Shown here in pieces: positions 1-7,471 of a stretch of 13,954 bases of DNA. This stretch comes from Sphingobacterium sp. UBA6711 (lineage in GTDB: Bacteria > Bacteroidota > Bacteroidia > Sphingobacteriales > Sphingobacteriaceae): assembly GCA_002454415.1 (NCBI GenBank), contig DKIT01000099.1:2613-16566 (forward strand), written 5' to 3'. Positions within the stretch are counted from its first letter, which is position 1. Each line of letters starts with the position of its first letter. A program made the translations under genes and the position numbers. The notes below the pieces were generated by a model, which saw only the letters and a program-made list of their open reading frames with translations, was not told the origin of the DNA and searched no databases.

Positions 1-242
1 ACCAACGGCTGCCCATGTTCAGCAATACCTGGGATAGATTGGAAAATCTTATCAGGATCTGGCCATGTTGGGTGAGAAAAGCGTTGTGCGCCGTAATAAA
101 CCAAAAATGCAGAAAATGTGAAGGCATCCCCTACCAAGAAAAACCACATCATGATTTTTCCATACTCTAAGTTCCAAGGTGATTTTCCACCATTCCATGG
201 ACCAGTTTTTACCTTATCCAATTGCGATACTGTTGTACTCAT
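1..242 (-). CDS. Heme-copper oxidase subunit III family protein, second copy (N-terminal part only)
   Basis: The first 80 or so codons of a gene that runs off the left edge. The reading frame begins at an ATG whose first base is at 242, nine bases after the TAA of the upstream subunit III gene. The protein starts MSTTVSQLDKVKTGPW and continues to a first membrane helix containing KIMMWFFLVGDAFTFSAF, which is typical of the N-terminal helix of CyoC/CoxC-type subunit III (coxC/ctaE family) in Bacteroidota. Subunit III is a membrane protein without redox centres that stabilises subunit I and its proton-uptake path. Two consecutive subunit III-family genes after ctaB is a familiar Bacteroidota order. 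The C-terminal helices are outside the window, so length and integrity cannot be judged. No Shine-Dalgarno sequence precedes the start. Confidence 0.85.
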   Translation of the reverse strand, partial: MSTTVSQLDKVKTGPWNGGKSPWNLEYGKIMMWFFLVGDAFTFSAFLVYYGAQRFSHPTWPDPDKIFQSIPGIAEHGQPL

Positions 243-251
243 TGTTTACTA

Positions 252-833
252 TTATTGATTCAAAAGTAAGAAAACATATATATAAATCCATAAAAGATCG
301 AGAAAATGCCAAAAAATACTGGCAAGATCCATGCGGAAAAGATTGCCGTCCTTAGAAAGCTTATTCGCTCCTATAATCGCGCCAATCAAAACGATCAAAC
401 CCGCAATAATATGCGCCAAGTGCATTCCTGTAAAAATGTATATAAAGGATTGCGATGCGTTATTATTAACAAAATAAACACCGCGCTCAGTTAATACATT
501 CCATGCATGAACCTGAAACGCAAAAAACACGACACCCAATACAAAAGTAACTACTAGCAACAACTTCTGTTTGGAAGAATCACCATTTTTAGCAGCTCTA
601 TGTGCTAAAAACATCGTAAGACTACTTATTACAATGACAATTGTGCTATACACAAAAGTATCGGGCAACAAGGTCTTGATTCCCTTGTCCACGCCGCTAG
701 CCGTATATACAATGAAACCACTGGATAACGCCGCAAACATCATGAACATACCCAGCATCCCCAACCAAAGGTTGAATTTCTGGGCTTTTCTCTTTACTAA
801 CTTCTCGTCAGTTTGTGCTTCTATATCTAACAT
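252..833 (-). CDS. Cytochrome c oxidase subunit III family protein (five-helix form)
   Basis: A 193-residue integral membrane protein of the heme-copper oxidase subunit III family (coxC/ctaE/cyoC-like). Five hydrophobic helices can be seen, at roughly residues 22-44, 59-77, 90-112, 130-152 and 170-191, the count expected for short bacterial subunit III. Conserved family stretches are GMHLAHIIAGL (about 136-146), with the paired histidines, and WHFLDLLWIYIY near the C-terminus. It has no metal site of its own and is expected to support the catalytic subunit encoded by coxA. The ATG overlaps the ctaB stop by one base (TAATG), so the two are probably translationally coupled. A second subunit III-family gene follows after nine bases. 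The two products may both be oxidase subunits, or one may be an accessory paralogue; the sequence alone does not decide. Confidence 0.9.
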   Translation of the reverse strand: MLDIEAQTDEKLVKRKAQKFNLWLGMLGMFMMFAALSSGFIVYTASGVDKGIKTLLPDTFVYSTIVIVISSLTMFLAHRAAKNGDSSKQKLLLVVTFVLGVVFFAFQVHAWNVLTERGVYFVNNNASQSFIYIFTGMHLAHIIAGLIVLIGAIIGANKLSKDGNLFRMDLASIFWHFLDLLWIYIYVFLLLNQ

Positions 834-1738
834 TATTTCAACGGAATAAAGTTAAGCAATAATACGAGTTGTGTAACAGGTAAATAAATAAACGACGTAA
901 ACATCACTTTCTTCGCTGAGGGAATATCACAATTCTTAAACAGCAAATACCCATAATAGCCGAACATTAATCCTCCGATTACCGACACAATCGTAAACCA
1001 TATTCCACCAAAACCGAAATGATAAGGGATAAATCCCGCAGGAACCATTAACAATCCGGATATGAATACCATAAAAGCTGATATCTTATCACGTTTTGTC
1101 GTTGGCAACAACCTAAACCCAGCCAGTTTATAGTCATCATCCACAACCCAGGCAATAGCCCAAAAATGCGGAAACTGCCATAAAAACTGAATCGCGAACA
1201 ATACGAAGGGAATAATAATTATCGCAGCTTCGTTATGTCCACTGTAATAGGCTAGATCATCCTGTGAAAAGGCTGCATAATAACCAATTAATGGTGGAAA
1301 TGCGCCCGGAAATGCCCCTACAAATACAGCTATTGGTGACTTTCTTTTTAACGGTGTATAGATAAACGCATAAAGCAGGATACAAAAAACAGATAACAGT
1401 CCGGCTACGAAATTTAAACGAACCAAAACCAAAGTACCCAATATGCCCATAAAGACACTCAATACCAAAGCTTGCCCCGTTGTCATCCGTCCAGACGGCA
1501 ATGGTCTATCCTCTGTACGCTTCATTAACTTATCCAAATCTTTTTCAATGATCTCGTTGAAACCATTGGCAGAACCTGTCACCAGGAAACCACCGACAGT
1601 CAATAAGAACCAATTGAACCAGATGATATCACCCTGTTGTTTTGATCCTATCAGAAAAGCAATAGACGCCGAAAAGACCACAGTCAATGTAAGTCTTAAC
1701 TTAACGAGCTTTTTGAAATCTGAAATAAATTCTTTCAT
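833..1738 (-). CDS. ctaB: Protoheme IX farnesyltransferase (heme O synthase)
   Basis: A UbiA-family membrane prenyltransferase that adds a farnesyl group from farnesyl diphosphate to heme B, giving heme O, the substrate of CtaA. The first diphosphate/Mg-binding loop is ANGFNEIIEKDLDKLMKRT followed by RPLPSGR (residues about 57-84). The acidic pattern is N61, E65, D69, with Glu at the first acidic position. Next come YTPLKRKSP (127-135), GAFPPLIGY (145-153), and the HFWAIAW and DDYKLAGFRLLP segments (191-212). About eight or nine hydrophobic helices are present. I start at the ATG at 1738 (301 residues) rather than the in-frame ATG at 1777. MKEFISDFKK is a family-like N-terminus, and an AGGAGG lies 12 bases upstream, an unusually clear Shine-Dalgarno sequence for this phylum. 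The 13 extra upstream codons do not resemble the family. Confidence 0.93.
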   Translation of the reverse strand: MKEFISDFKKLVKLRLTLTVVFSASIAFLIGSKQQGDIIWFNWFLLTVGGFLVTGSANGFNEIIEKDLDKLMKRTEDRPLPSGRMTTGQALVLSVFMGILGTLVLVRLNFVAGLLSVFCILLYAFIYTPLKRKSPIAVFVGAFPGAFPPLIGYYAAFSQDDLAYYSGHNEAAIIIIPFVLFAIQFLWQFPHFWAIAWVVDDDYKLAGFRLLPTTKRDKISAFMVFISGLLMVPAGFIPYHFGFGGIWFTIVSVIGGLMFGYYGYLLFKNCDIPSAKKVMFTSFIYLPVTQLVLLLNFIPLK

Positions 1739-1740
1739 AA

Positions 1741-1797
1741 TTAAAAGAGACCTCCTACTACCAGTGTAATTAAACACGTACTTGTAAACATAAACAT
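1741..1797 (-). CDS. Possible 18-residue hydrophobic small ORF between ctaA and ctaB
   Basis: An ATG at 1797 opens an 18-codon frame ending in TAA at 1743-1741, two bases before the preferred ctaB ATG. The predicted peptide is MFMFTSTCLITLVVGGLF, hydrophobic enough for one short membrane helix. Its last codons contain the AGGAGG that would serve ctaB. It could be a small membrane peptide, a translated leader that couples ctaB translation to upstream ribosomes, or a chance frame. At this length chance is a serious explanation, and I recognise no family. Confidence 0.2.
   Translation of the reverse strand: MFMFTSTCLITLVVGGLF
1752..1757 (-). promoter_or_regulatory. Shine-Dalgarno-like AGGAGG before ctaB
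   Basis: On the minus strand AGGAGG precedes the ctaB ATG at 1738 with a 12-base spacer, longer than the classical optimum. Other genes here have AT-rich leaders without such a motif. It supports the shorter ctaB start over the ATG at 1777. Confidence 0.4.
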
Positions 1798-1811
1798 CTC
1801 AATTTCCAAAA

Positions 1812-2855
1812 TTAATGTCTTTGCTTGTTTAACAATAACATCAGATAAAATTGCGCGCCAAATAAAAGCGTCGCTACAACCAAATGTGTTGTTTGCGCAA
1901 AAGCAGGTATTGCAAATCGAGCTAAGATAATTCCTGATAGCATTTGGATACCCACAAGGATCAATGCGATCAAAGCAAATTTATATTGCTTAGAAGCGCT
2001 ATTAAAACTAGTGCGGACCAAAAAGAATAATACAATAACTAAAATCAAAGAACAATATGCCAACCATCGATGTATCTCGAATTGTTGACCAATAGTCGTT
2101 ATAAAATCGGTCCGGGCCACCGTAGAACCAGTTAATAAATCAACTTCTTCACGGACACCTGTTCCGATAACCACTTGCACCAGCATAACTAAAATAGATA
2201 CTATAGCAAGCATCTTTAATACACCTAAAGAACGATTAACCAATATGGTCTTGTTTCGTAAAGTAATAGCCTTATAATAAGTATAAATACTTATACAGAC
2301 AATTACGATCGCCAAGAGCATATGAACTGTAATAATCCACGGCATCAGATTGGTTGAAACAACGATCGAACCCAGCCAAGCCTGAAGAACTACAACAAAA
2401 AGATTAACCACCGACCAAACAACGATCGTACTTTTTGATTTTAAATAGGTGAAAGAGTAAATAGCTGTAAACAACAAACAGAATCCAGAAACTACACCTA
2501 CCAATCTGTTGATGTACTCCGTCCAAGTCTTTGCCACATTAAATTCTTCATGCTGCAAGATACTTTTGTCTGTCCGGAGCTTATAGGCCATTTCTTTATC
2601 ACCAAAAAACTCTACAATTTTGGCGAAACGTTCATTCTTTTTAGCTCGTCCTTCAATATAATGCTGTTCGTATCCTTGAGGTAATTGAGAAATATCTGTA
2701 GGAGGAATGATACGGTTAAAACATCTTGGCCAATCTGGACATCCCATTCCTGAACCAGTACTCCGAACAACTCCTCCAGCAATAATGACCAGAAACAATA
2801 CGATAATCGTTACAAAATTGGTCTTTACAAATCGCTTTTCAGCTGCTGGAAACAT
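1812..2855 (-). CDS. ctaA: Heme A synthase (COX15/CtaA family)
   Basis: A membrane oxygenase that converts heme O from CtaB into heme A for the oxidase. With the start at the ATG at 2855 it has 347 residues and about eight helices. The N-terminal helix leads into GGVVRSTGSGMGCPDWPRC, with the C39/C45 pair of the first extracellular loop seen in Cys-containing CtaA proteins. Family histidines are at H178 (TVHML), H262 (FEIHRW) and H324 (QTTHLV). The position normally occupied by the first His, in the E-x-x-H-R motif, reads EYINRL here: E113 and R117 are kept but the His is N116. A long polar loop of about 60 residues lies between the Cys pair and that motif. The frame opens 18 codons earlier at 2909, but MYLLCFIQVCILRGRGSI precedes the family-like start MFPAAEKRF and overlaps a hairpin, so I reject it. 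The gene lies between coxA and ctaB. Confidence 0.92.
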   Translation of the reverse strand: MFPAAEKRFVKTNFVTIIVLFLVIIAGGVVRSTGSGMGCPDWPRCFNRIIPPTDISQLPQGYEQHYIEGRAKKNERFAKIVEFFGDKEMAYKLRTDKSILQHEEFNVAKTWTEYINRLVGVVSGFCLLFTAIYSFTYLKSKSTIVVWSVVNLFVVVLQAWLGSIVVSTNLMPWIITVHMLLAIVIVCISIYTYYKAITLRNKTILVNRSLGVLKMLAIVSILVMLVQVVIGTGVREEVDLLTGSTVARTDFITTIGQQFEIHRWLAYCSLILVIVLFFLVRTSFNSASKQYKFALIALILVGIQMLSGIILARFAIPAFAQTTHLVVATLLFGAQFYLMLLLNKQRH

Positions 2856-2896
2856 AATACTACCCCTACCTCTTAAAATACAAACTTGTATAAAAC

Positions 2897-2919
2897 AGAG
2901 TAGGTACAAGCCCTACTCT
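2897..2919 (-). terminator. Hairpin in the coxA-ctaA spacer, possible weak terminator or attenuator
   Basis: A perfect 8-bp inverted repeat, AGAGTAGG and CCTACTCT with a 7-base loop, lies 16 bases after the coxA stop. On the minus strand it is followed by GTTTTATA, a short and impure T tract. This could cause partial termination or protect the 3' end of the coxA message. The loop bases TACAAG (2905-2910) can instead pair with CTTGTA at 2885-2890, giving an alternative fold. Function is inferred. Confidence 0.4.
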
Positions 2920-2935
2920 ATTTCATTAAATCTTA

Positions 2936-4807
2936 TTAGTCTTTTCTACCATTTTGAGCATTCCATTCTGCTTGGATACGCTCTGCTTCCTCGTCTCCTT
3001 CAAAATCATGAGGCAAATTTGAACTCATCGTTTCGGAGAAAGGAACATCTTGAGGGATGAAATCCTCACCATGACCTGGTTTACTATAATCGTAAGGCCA
3101 ACGGTGTACAGTTGGGATTTCTCCAGGCCAGTTACCATGAATATGCTCTACCGGAGTAGTCCATTCCAACGTATTTGATTGCCAAGGATTTTGAGGCGCT
3201 TTTTTACCGAAGAAAATCGACGTAAAGAAGTTCCACAAGAAAGCAACTTGACCTAAAGCAGCGATAATCGCAGCCCAAGTTACCAATTGGTTGACAGAAA
3301 CCCATTTTGCCATGAAAGCAAATTCCGTGAATGCATAGTAACGACGAGGTACACCGTCAATACCCATAAAGTGCATTGGGAAAAATACCATGTAAGCACC
3401 AACGAAAGTCAACCAAAAGTGTAAATAACCCAATTTAGTGTTCATCATACGACCGAACATCTTAGGATACCAGTGGTAAACACCACAAAGCATACCGAAG
3501 ATTGAAGCTGATCCCATAACCAAGTGGAAGTGGGCAACAACAAAATAGGTATCGTGTAAGTTGATATCTAAAGCCGCGTTACCTAAGAACAATCCTGTCA
3601 AACCACCAGAGATAAAGAATGATACCAAACCGATAGCAAACATCATCGCTGGAGTGAAACGGATATTACCTTTCCACAAAGTTGCAAGATAGTTAAACGC
3701 TTTTACAGCAGAAGGAACCGCGATAATCAATGTTGTGATCATAAATACACCACCTAAGAACGGATTCATACCCGTTACAAACATGTGGTGACCCCATACG
3801 ATAAACGACAATACCGTGATACCGATCAGTGAGTAAACCATGGCATGGTAACCAAAGATTGGTTTACGTGAATTGGTTGCAATAACCTCAGAAGTTAAAC
3901 CTAAAGCAGGCATAACAACGATATATACCTCAGGGTGACCTAAGAACCAGAACAAGTGTTGGAACAAGATTGGTGAACCACCTTCATTCGGTAAAATTTG
4001 TCCTTGAACAACAAGATCAGATAGGTAGAATGACGTACCTGCGGCACGGTCAAAAATTAAATGAACAACTGCAGAAACCAATACCGGGAATGACAACATA
4101 CCCACGATAGCCGTTAAGAAGAATGCCCAAATAGTTAAAGGCATTTTCCACAAGTCCATTCCTTTTGTACGCATGTTCAAAATTGTACTTACGTAGTTGA
4201 TACCACCGATCAACTGTGAAGCCACAAATAGAACCATACTCACCAACCATAATGTCATACCTGTTGCAGATCCAGCGATTGCAGTAGGTACAGCAGATAA
4301 TGGCGGGTAGATTGTCCAACCAGCAGAAGCAGGTCCACTTTCAACGAAGAAAGATGCAACCATAATCACTGATGCTACAAAAAACAACCAGTATGACAAC
4401 ATGTTCATTAAAGGAGATGCCATATCGCGTGCTCCGATTTGATATGGAATCAATAAATTACTAAAGGTACCTGAAAGACCCGCTGTCAATACGAAGAAAA
4501 CCATCACGGTACCATGTATGGTTACCAAGGAAAGGAAAAACTCCGGCTTTATACGACCACCTTCAGCCCATTTACCCAAGAATACTTCTAATATAGGGAA
4601 CTCTTTATCCGGCCATGCTAACTGGATACGGAATAATACTGATAAAAGCATCGCAAAAACTGCCATGATGATACCAGTGATCAAGAATTGCTTGGCAATC
4701 ATCTTGTGGTCACCAGAAAAGATATACTTGCTGATGAAAGACTCCTCATGATGGTGCCCGTGCGAATCGTGATGTTCAGCGCTATGCGATATTACTGTAC
4801 TTGACAT
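2936..4807 (-). CDS. coxA: Cytochrome c oxidase subunit I (aa3-type, A-family)
   Basis: The catalytic membrane subunit, reducing O2 at a heme a3-CuB centre and pumping protons. It has 623 residues from the ATG at 4807. Redox ligands are visible: H98 (VTIHGT) and H426 for heme a; H291 and Y295 in GHPEVY plus H340-H341 in WGHHMF for CuB and its His-Tyr crosslink; H418 (HDTYF) in the Mg-site segment; and H428 for heme a3 in VVAHFH. Proton-channel residues of A-family oxidases are present: D128 and N135 (D channel), E293 in HPEVY, and K369 in VPSAVKAF (K channel). The N-terminus is His-rich (seven His in residues 8-20). A polar tail of about 90 residues follows the last helix. The frame also opens with TTG at 4825, but no initiation signal is evident there. 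It follows coxB after 28 bases. Confidence 0.97.
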   Translation of the reverse strand: MSSTVISHSAEHHDSHGHHHEESFISKYIFSGDHKMIAKQFLITGIIMAVFAMLLSVLFRIQLAWPDKEFPILEVFLGKWAEGGRIKPEFFLSLVTIHGTVMVFFVLTAGLSGTFSNLLIPYQIGARDMASPLMNMLSYWLFFVASVIMVASFFVESGPASAGWTIYPPLSAVPTAIAGSATGMTLWLVSMVLFVASQLIGGINYVSTILNMRTKGMDLWKMPLTIWAFFLTAIVGMLSFPVLVSAVVHLIFDRAAGTSFYLSDLVVQGQILPNEGGSPILFQHLFWFLGHPEVYIVVMPALGLTSEVIATNSRKPIFGYHAMVYSLIGITVLSFIVWGHHMFVTGMNPFLGGVFMITTLIIAVPSAVKAFNYLATLWKGNIRFTPAMMFAIGLVSFFISGGLTGLFLGNAALDINLHDTYFVVAHFHLVMGSASIFGMLCGVYHWYPKMFGRMMNTKLGYLHFWLTFVGAYMVFFPMHFMGIDGVPRRYYAFTEFAFMAKWVSVNQLVTWAAIIAALGQVAFLWNFFTSIFFGKKAPQNPWQSNTLEWTTPVEHIHGNWPGEIPTVHRWPYDYSKPGHGEDFIPQDVPFSETMSSNLPHDFEGDEEAERIQAEWNAQNGRKD

Positions 4808-4835
4808 ATTCGATTTTATATTCAAAAATTCTTAA

Positions 4836-6173
4836 TTAGTTCAAAGATGCTGTAACTTGTACGCTATCCTTCTTCACGTTAGCTGTTTTACCGCTGAACT
4901 CTTTTTGCAAATCCTCAGTAAAATATTTGTTTTGCTTAGCTAACCATTCTTTATATTTTTCCTCCGTTACGACAACAACTTTCTTTTGCATGTTATAGTG
5001 TCCAGATCCACAGATCTTGTTACACAACATCACAAAGTCATAGTTATAATCTCCCAAACGATCACGCATCTCTTCTGTTGTCACAGTTGGTGTGAATTGG
5101 AAATAGTTTGTCATTCCCGGTACCGCATTGATTTGAACACGGAAATCTGGAATATAGAAAGAGTGAATAATATCTTTTGAAATGATATGGAAACGTACAG
5201 GTTTATTTACTGGCAACCAGATTTCAGATCCTTGAATATCATCCCAGGAATTTTTATCATTAAAGTCAATACCGTAAGGGTTTGTTGGCGTAGTCATTTT
5301 ATAATTACGTTTACCAATAATCCCATCAGTACCCGCGTAACGCACATTCCATTGGAACTGCTCACCCAATACCTCAACTTGTAATGCCGATTTTTGAAGA
5401 TCCTCCGGAATATTTGTAATCGATCTCCATGTAAAGAAACCGAATAATACCAATACCGTTAAAACAACAGCAGGAACGATAGTCCACAATTTCTCAATTG
5501 CATTATTATGTGGATAATAATAAGCTTGACGTTTAGCACGCATGCGATACAAGAATGTAAAAGTCATCAACAAAATGTGCGTGATAACCAATACAAATGT
5601 TGTGATTGCAGTCGTGATAATGAACATCGTGTCAATTCGTTCACCATGTTCCGTCACAGCCGATCTCCAATAAGCTGCTCCCCAATGTACATACGACCAG
5701 TATACACCATAAAGAAATACAACCAAAAAGATGAATAACAATGCCGATTGAAATGTGTTGTTCGCAAACGGATTGTATTTACCATTCATTTTCCGTGTCA
5801 ATTCATAGATTGAAAGTACCTTGCCTATGACAGCAACAATTGTACAGATCACTAAGAACAACAGGACATAATATGTGAAGTTTTTATAAACCTGAGGGTC
5901 TATTTGTTTCACTTCTTCAACAGCAGGAGCAGCAGCGCTAGCTTCTGTCGTAGAGCTAGCAGATGCAACAGCAGCAGTACCTGCTGCCGCCGTTGTATCT
6001 TTTGCAACCGAATCCGTCGCTGCAGGGGCTGCTACCGCAGTAGTCGCCACTTTAGCAGAATCAGATGCTACTGTATCTTGTTGACTTGCAAGGATCGGAG
6101 TTGCAAAAAGCAATCCTAGCGCAAGCACAAAACCCGAGATGGATTTGAATCTATTATTTAATTTAAAGCTCAT
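4836..6173 (-). CDS. coxB: Cytochrome c oxidase subunit II with CuA site
   Basis: Subunit II accepts electrons from cytochrome c, here probably from the ACIII heme subunits, at a binuclear CuA site facing the periplasm and passes them to heme a. From the ATG at 6173 it has 445 residues. A signal peptide (MSFKLNNRFKSISGF..., hydrophobic core about 12-28) is followed by an Ala/Thr/Ser-rich linker (about 30-85). Four helices lie at about 98-118, 140-160, 182-207 and 227-249, two more than classical subunit II. The cupredoxin domain follows, with ligands H337 (IIHSFYIPDFR), C384, C388, H392 and M395 in CNKICGSGHYNM. The usual Glu in this loop is Lys386. There is no fused heme domain. The frame opens at 6242 inside the actF 3' end, but the extra 23 residues would spoil the signal peptide. 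Confidence 0.95.
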   Translation of the reverse strand: MSFKLNNRFKSISGFVLALGLLFATPILASQQDTVASDSAKVATTAVAAPAATDSVAKDTTAAAGTAAVASASSTTEASAAAPAVEEVKQIDPQVYKNFTYYVLLFLVICTIVAVIGKVLSIYELTRKMNGKYNPFANNTFQSALLFIFLVVFLYGVYWSYVHWGAAYWRSAVTEHGERIDTMFIITTAITTFVLVITHILLMTFTFLYRMRAKRQAYYYPHNNAIEKLWTIVPAVVLTVLVLFGFFTWRSITNIPEDLQKSALQVEVLGEQFQWNVRYAGTDGIIGKRNYKMTTPTNPYGIDFNDKNSWDDIQGSEIWLPVNKPVRFHIISKDIIHSFYIPDFRVQINAVPGMTNYFQFTPTVTTEEMRDRLGDYNYDFVMLCNKICGSGHYNMQKKVVVVTEEKYKEWLAKQNKYFTEDLQKEFSGKTANVKKDSVQVTASLN

Positions 6174-6216
6174 TTCTTTTATAACGTTTTTACGTAACCT
6201 TCCTTTAAAAGTGAAA

Positions 6217-7452
6217 CTATATTTGGTGATGCAAACTCTCATCCAAGAAAGGATGATTTTTAGGCACCAATGCTTGTTTACTCAATTTGCTCATGACTAA
6301 GAATACAAACAAACCTAAGAAACCAAGTGCAGTTCCGATTTCAATGATACCAAATCCTCTATGTTCAGCAACAGTACCAGGCATAATCATGATGTAATAA
6401 TCAAGCCAGTGACCAGCCAACAGTAGAATCGCTACGAATAACATGACGTTTTGTTTACGTTTCGCATCGCGATCAACCAATAGTAACAATGGTGCCACAA
6501 AGTTAATGATAATACTCAACCAAAACCAAGGTTTGTATTCCGGTTCCCAACGTTTGTAGAAATAAACTGTTTCCTCAGGGATGTTTGAATACCAAATCAA
6601 CATGAATTGTGCAAACCAAACATAAGTCCAGAAGATGGAGAAACCAAACATCAATTTACCTAAATCGTGCAAATGATTTTCGTTTACCCAGTTCATATAA
6701 CCAGCTTTCTTCAAAACAACAACAATGATTGTGATACAAGAGATACCACTCACCCACATTGCTGCGAAGTTGTACCAACCAAACATGGTAGAAAACCAGT
6801 GTGCTTCTAAGGACATGATGGTATCGAAAGACCAGATCGGTGTTGTAAAACCAAAGATAACCAAGAAGATTGCGGACAATTTGAAGGACTTTTTATAAGA
6901 AGCCAATCCACCTTCCAAATCTTCTTTATAAGAAAGTTTCGCAAAGATAACCGCAAAAATGCTATAGGTTCCCATAAATACCACTTGACGGATCAAGAAG
7001 AAAGGGACATTTAAATAGGCGGATTTTCCTGCGATGATAGGGTCATAATTTGCATTATTTGGGTCTAAAAGACCATCTGCATGCCAGTGATGATACAAGT
7101 TGTGCGTAGTCAAACCTAAGCCTACGATAACCAATAAAATCAATGATGCAATTGGTAAAACACCCGCCATAGCCTGAGGTATACGTATAAGACCTGCAGA
7201 CCATGCAGACTGTGTTACATATTGTAAGGCAACAAAGAATGTTCCCGCTGCACAAACACATGTAAAGTAATAACCCATCAATAACAAGTTGGCGTATGTA
7301 CGCTCTACCGTAACGTGATCGCCCGAAAGCAACCCGAAAGCTACAGCAGCTACGCCTAGTACAACAGCGATAATACTGAACATTTTAGCTTTGCCAGCAA
7401 ACTCGTATCGCTCGTTGAAATTATAATCGTGATGATGACTGTGAGTTCCCAT
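6217..7452 (-). CDS. actF: Alternative complex III membrane subunit ActF (NrfD/PsrC-like)
   Basis: A 411-residue integral membrane protein with about ten hydrophobic helices, homologous in overall design to ActC and the NrfD/PsrC family. In known alternative complex III structures ActF sits beside ActC in the membrane and helps form the core, possibly with a proton path. Recognisable features are MGYYFTCVCAAGTFF (about 59-73), TTHNLYHHWHADG (about 114-126), FTTPIWSFDTIMSLEAHWFS (about 201-220) and LAGHWLDYYIMIMPG near the C-terminus. The extreme N-terminus is His-rich (MGTHSHHHDY). It begins 19 bases after the actE stop and ends in TAG 43 bases before the preferred coxB start, placing it last in the act block and directly before the oxidase genes. 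Confidence 0.93.
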   Translation of the reverse strand: MGTHSHHHDYNFNERYEFAGKAKMFSIIAVVLGVAAVAFGLLSGDHVTVERTYANLLLMGYYFTCVCAAGTFFVALQYVTQSAWSAGLIRIPQAMAGVLPIASLILLVIVGLGLTTHNLYHHWHADGLLDPNNANYDPIIAGKSAYLNVPFFLIRQVVFMGTYSIFAVIFAKLSYKEDLEGGLASYKKSFKLSAIFLVIFGFTTPIWSFDTIMSLEAHWFSTMFGWYNFAAMWVSGISCITIIVVVLKKAGYMNWVNENHLHDLGKLMFGFSIFWTYVWFAQFMLIWYSNIPEETVYFYKRWEPEYKPWFWLSIIINFVAPLLLLVDRDAKRKQNVMLFVAILLLAGHWLDYYIMIMPGTVAEHRGFGIIEIGTALGFLGLFVFLVMSKLSKQALVPKNHPFLDESLHHQI

Positions 7453-7471
7453 TTATATATCTGATGTTAGA

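Noticed and set aside
1443..1769. 108-codon plus-strand ORF
   Set aside because: It is antisense to the conserved prenyltransferase motifs of ctaB and its product resembles no family.
2856..2909. Upstream ATG for ctaA
   Set aside because: The extension is unlike the family and runs through the spacer hairpin; MFPAAEKRF is the expected N-terminus.
4050..4319. 89-codon minus-strand ORF inside coxA
   Set aside because: It is a shifted frame within the coxA core, where every heme and copper motif reads through in the main frame.
4808..4825. Upstream TTG start for coxA
   Set aside because: It adds six residues from a TTG, while the ATG at 4807 gives the expected N-terminus MSSTVISH.
5904..6119. 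Ser/Arg/Cys-rich plus-strand ORF
   Set aside because: It is the antisense of the low-complexity Ala/Thr/Ser linker of coxB; the biased composition explains the open frame.
6174..6242. Upstream ATG for coxB overlapping actF
   Set aside because: The 23 added residues are basic and polar, precede a good signal peptide, and would be placed inside the actF 3' end.
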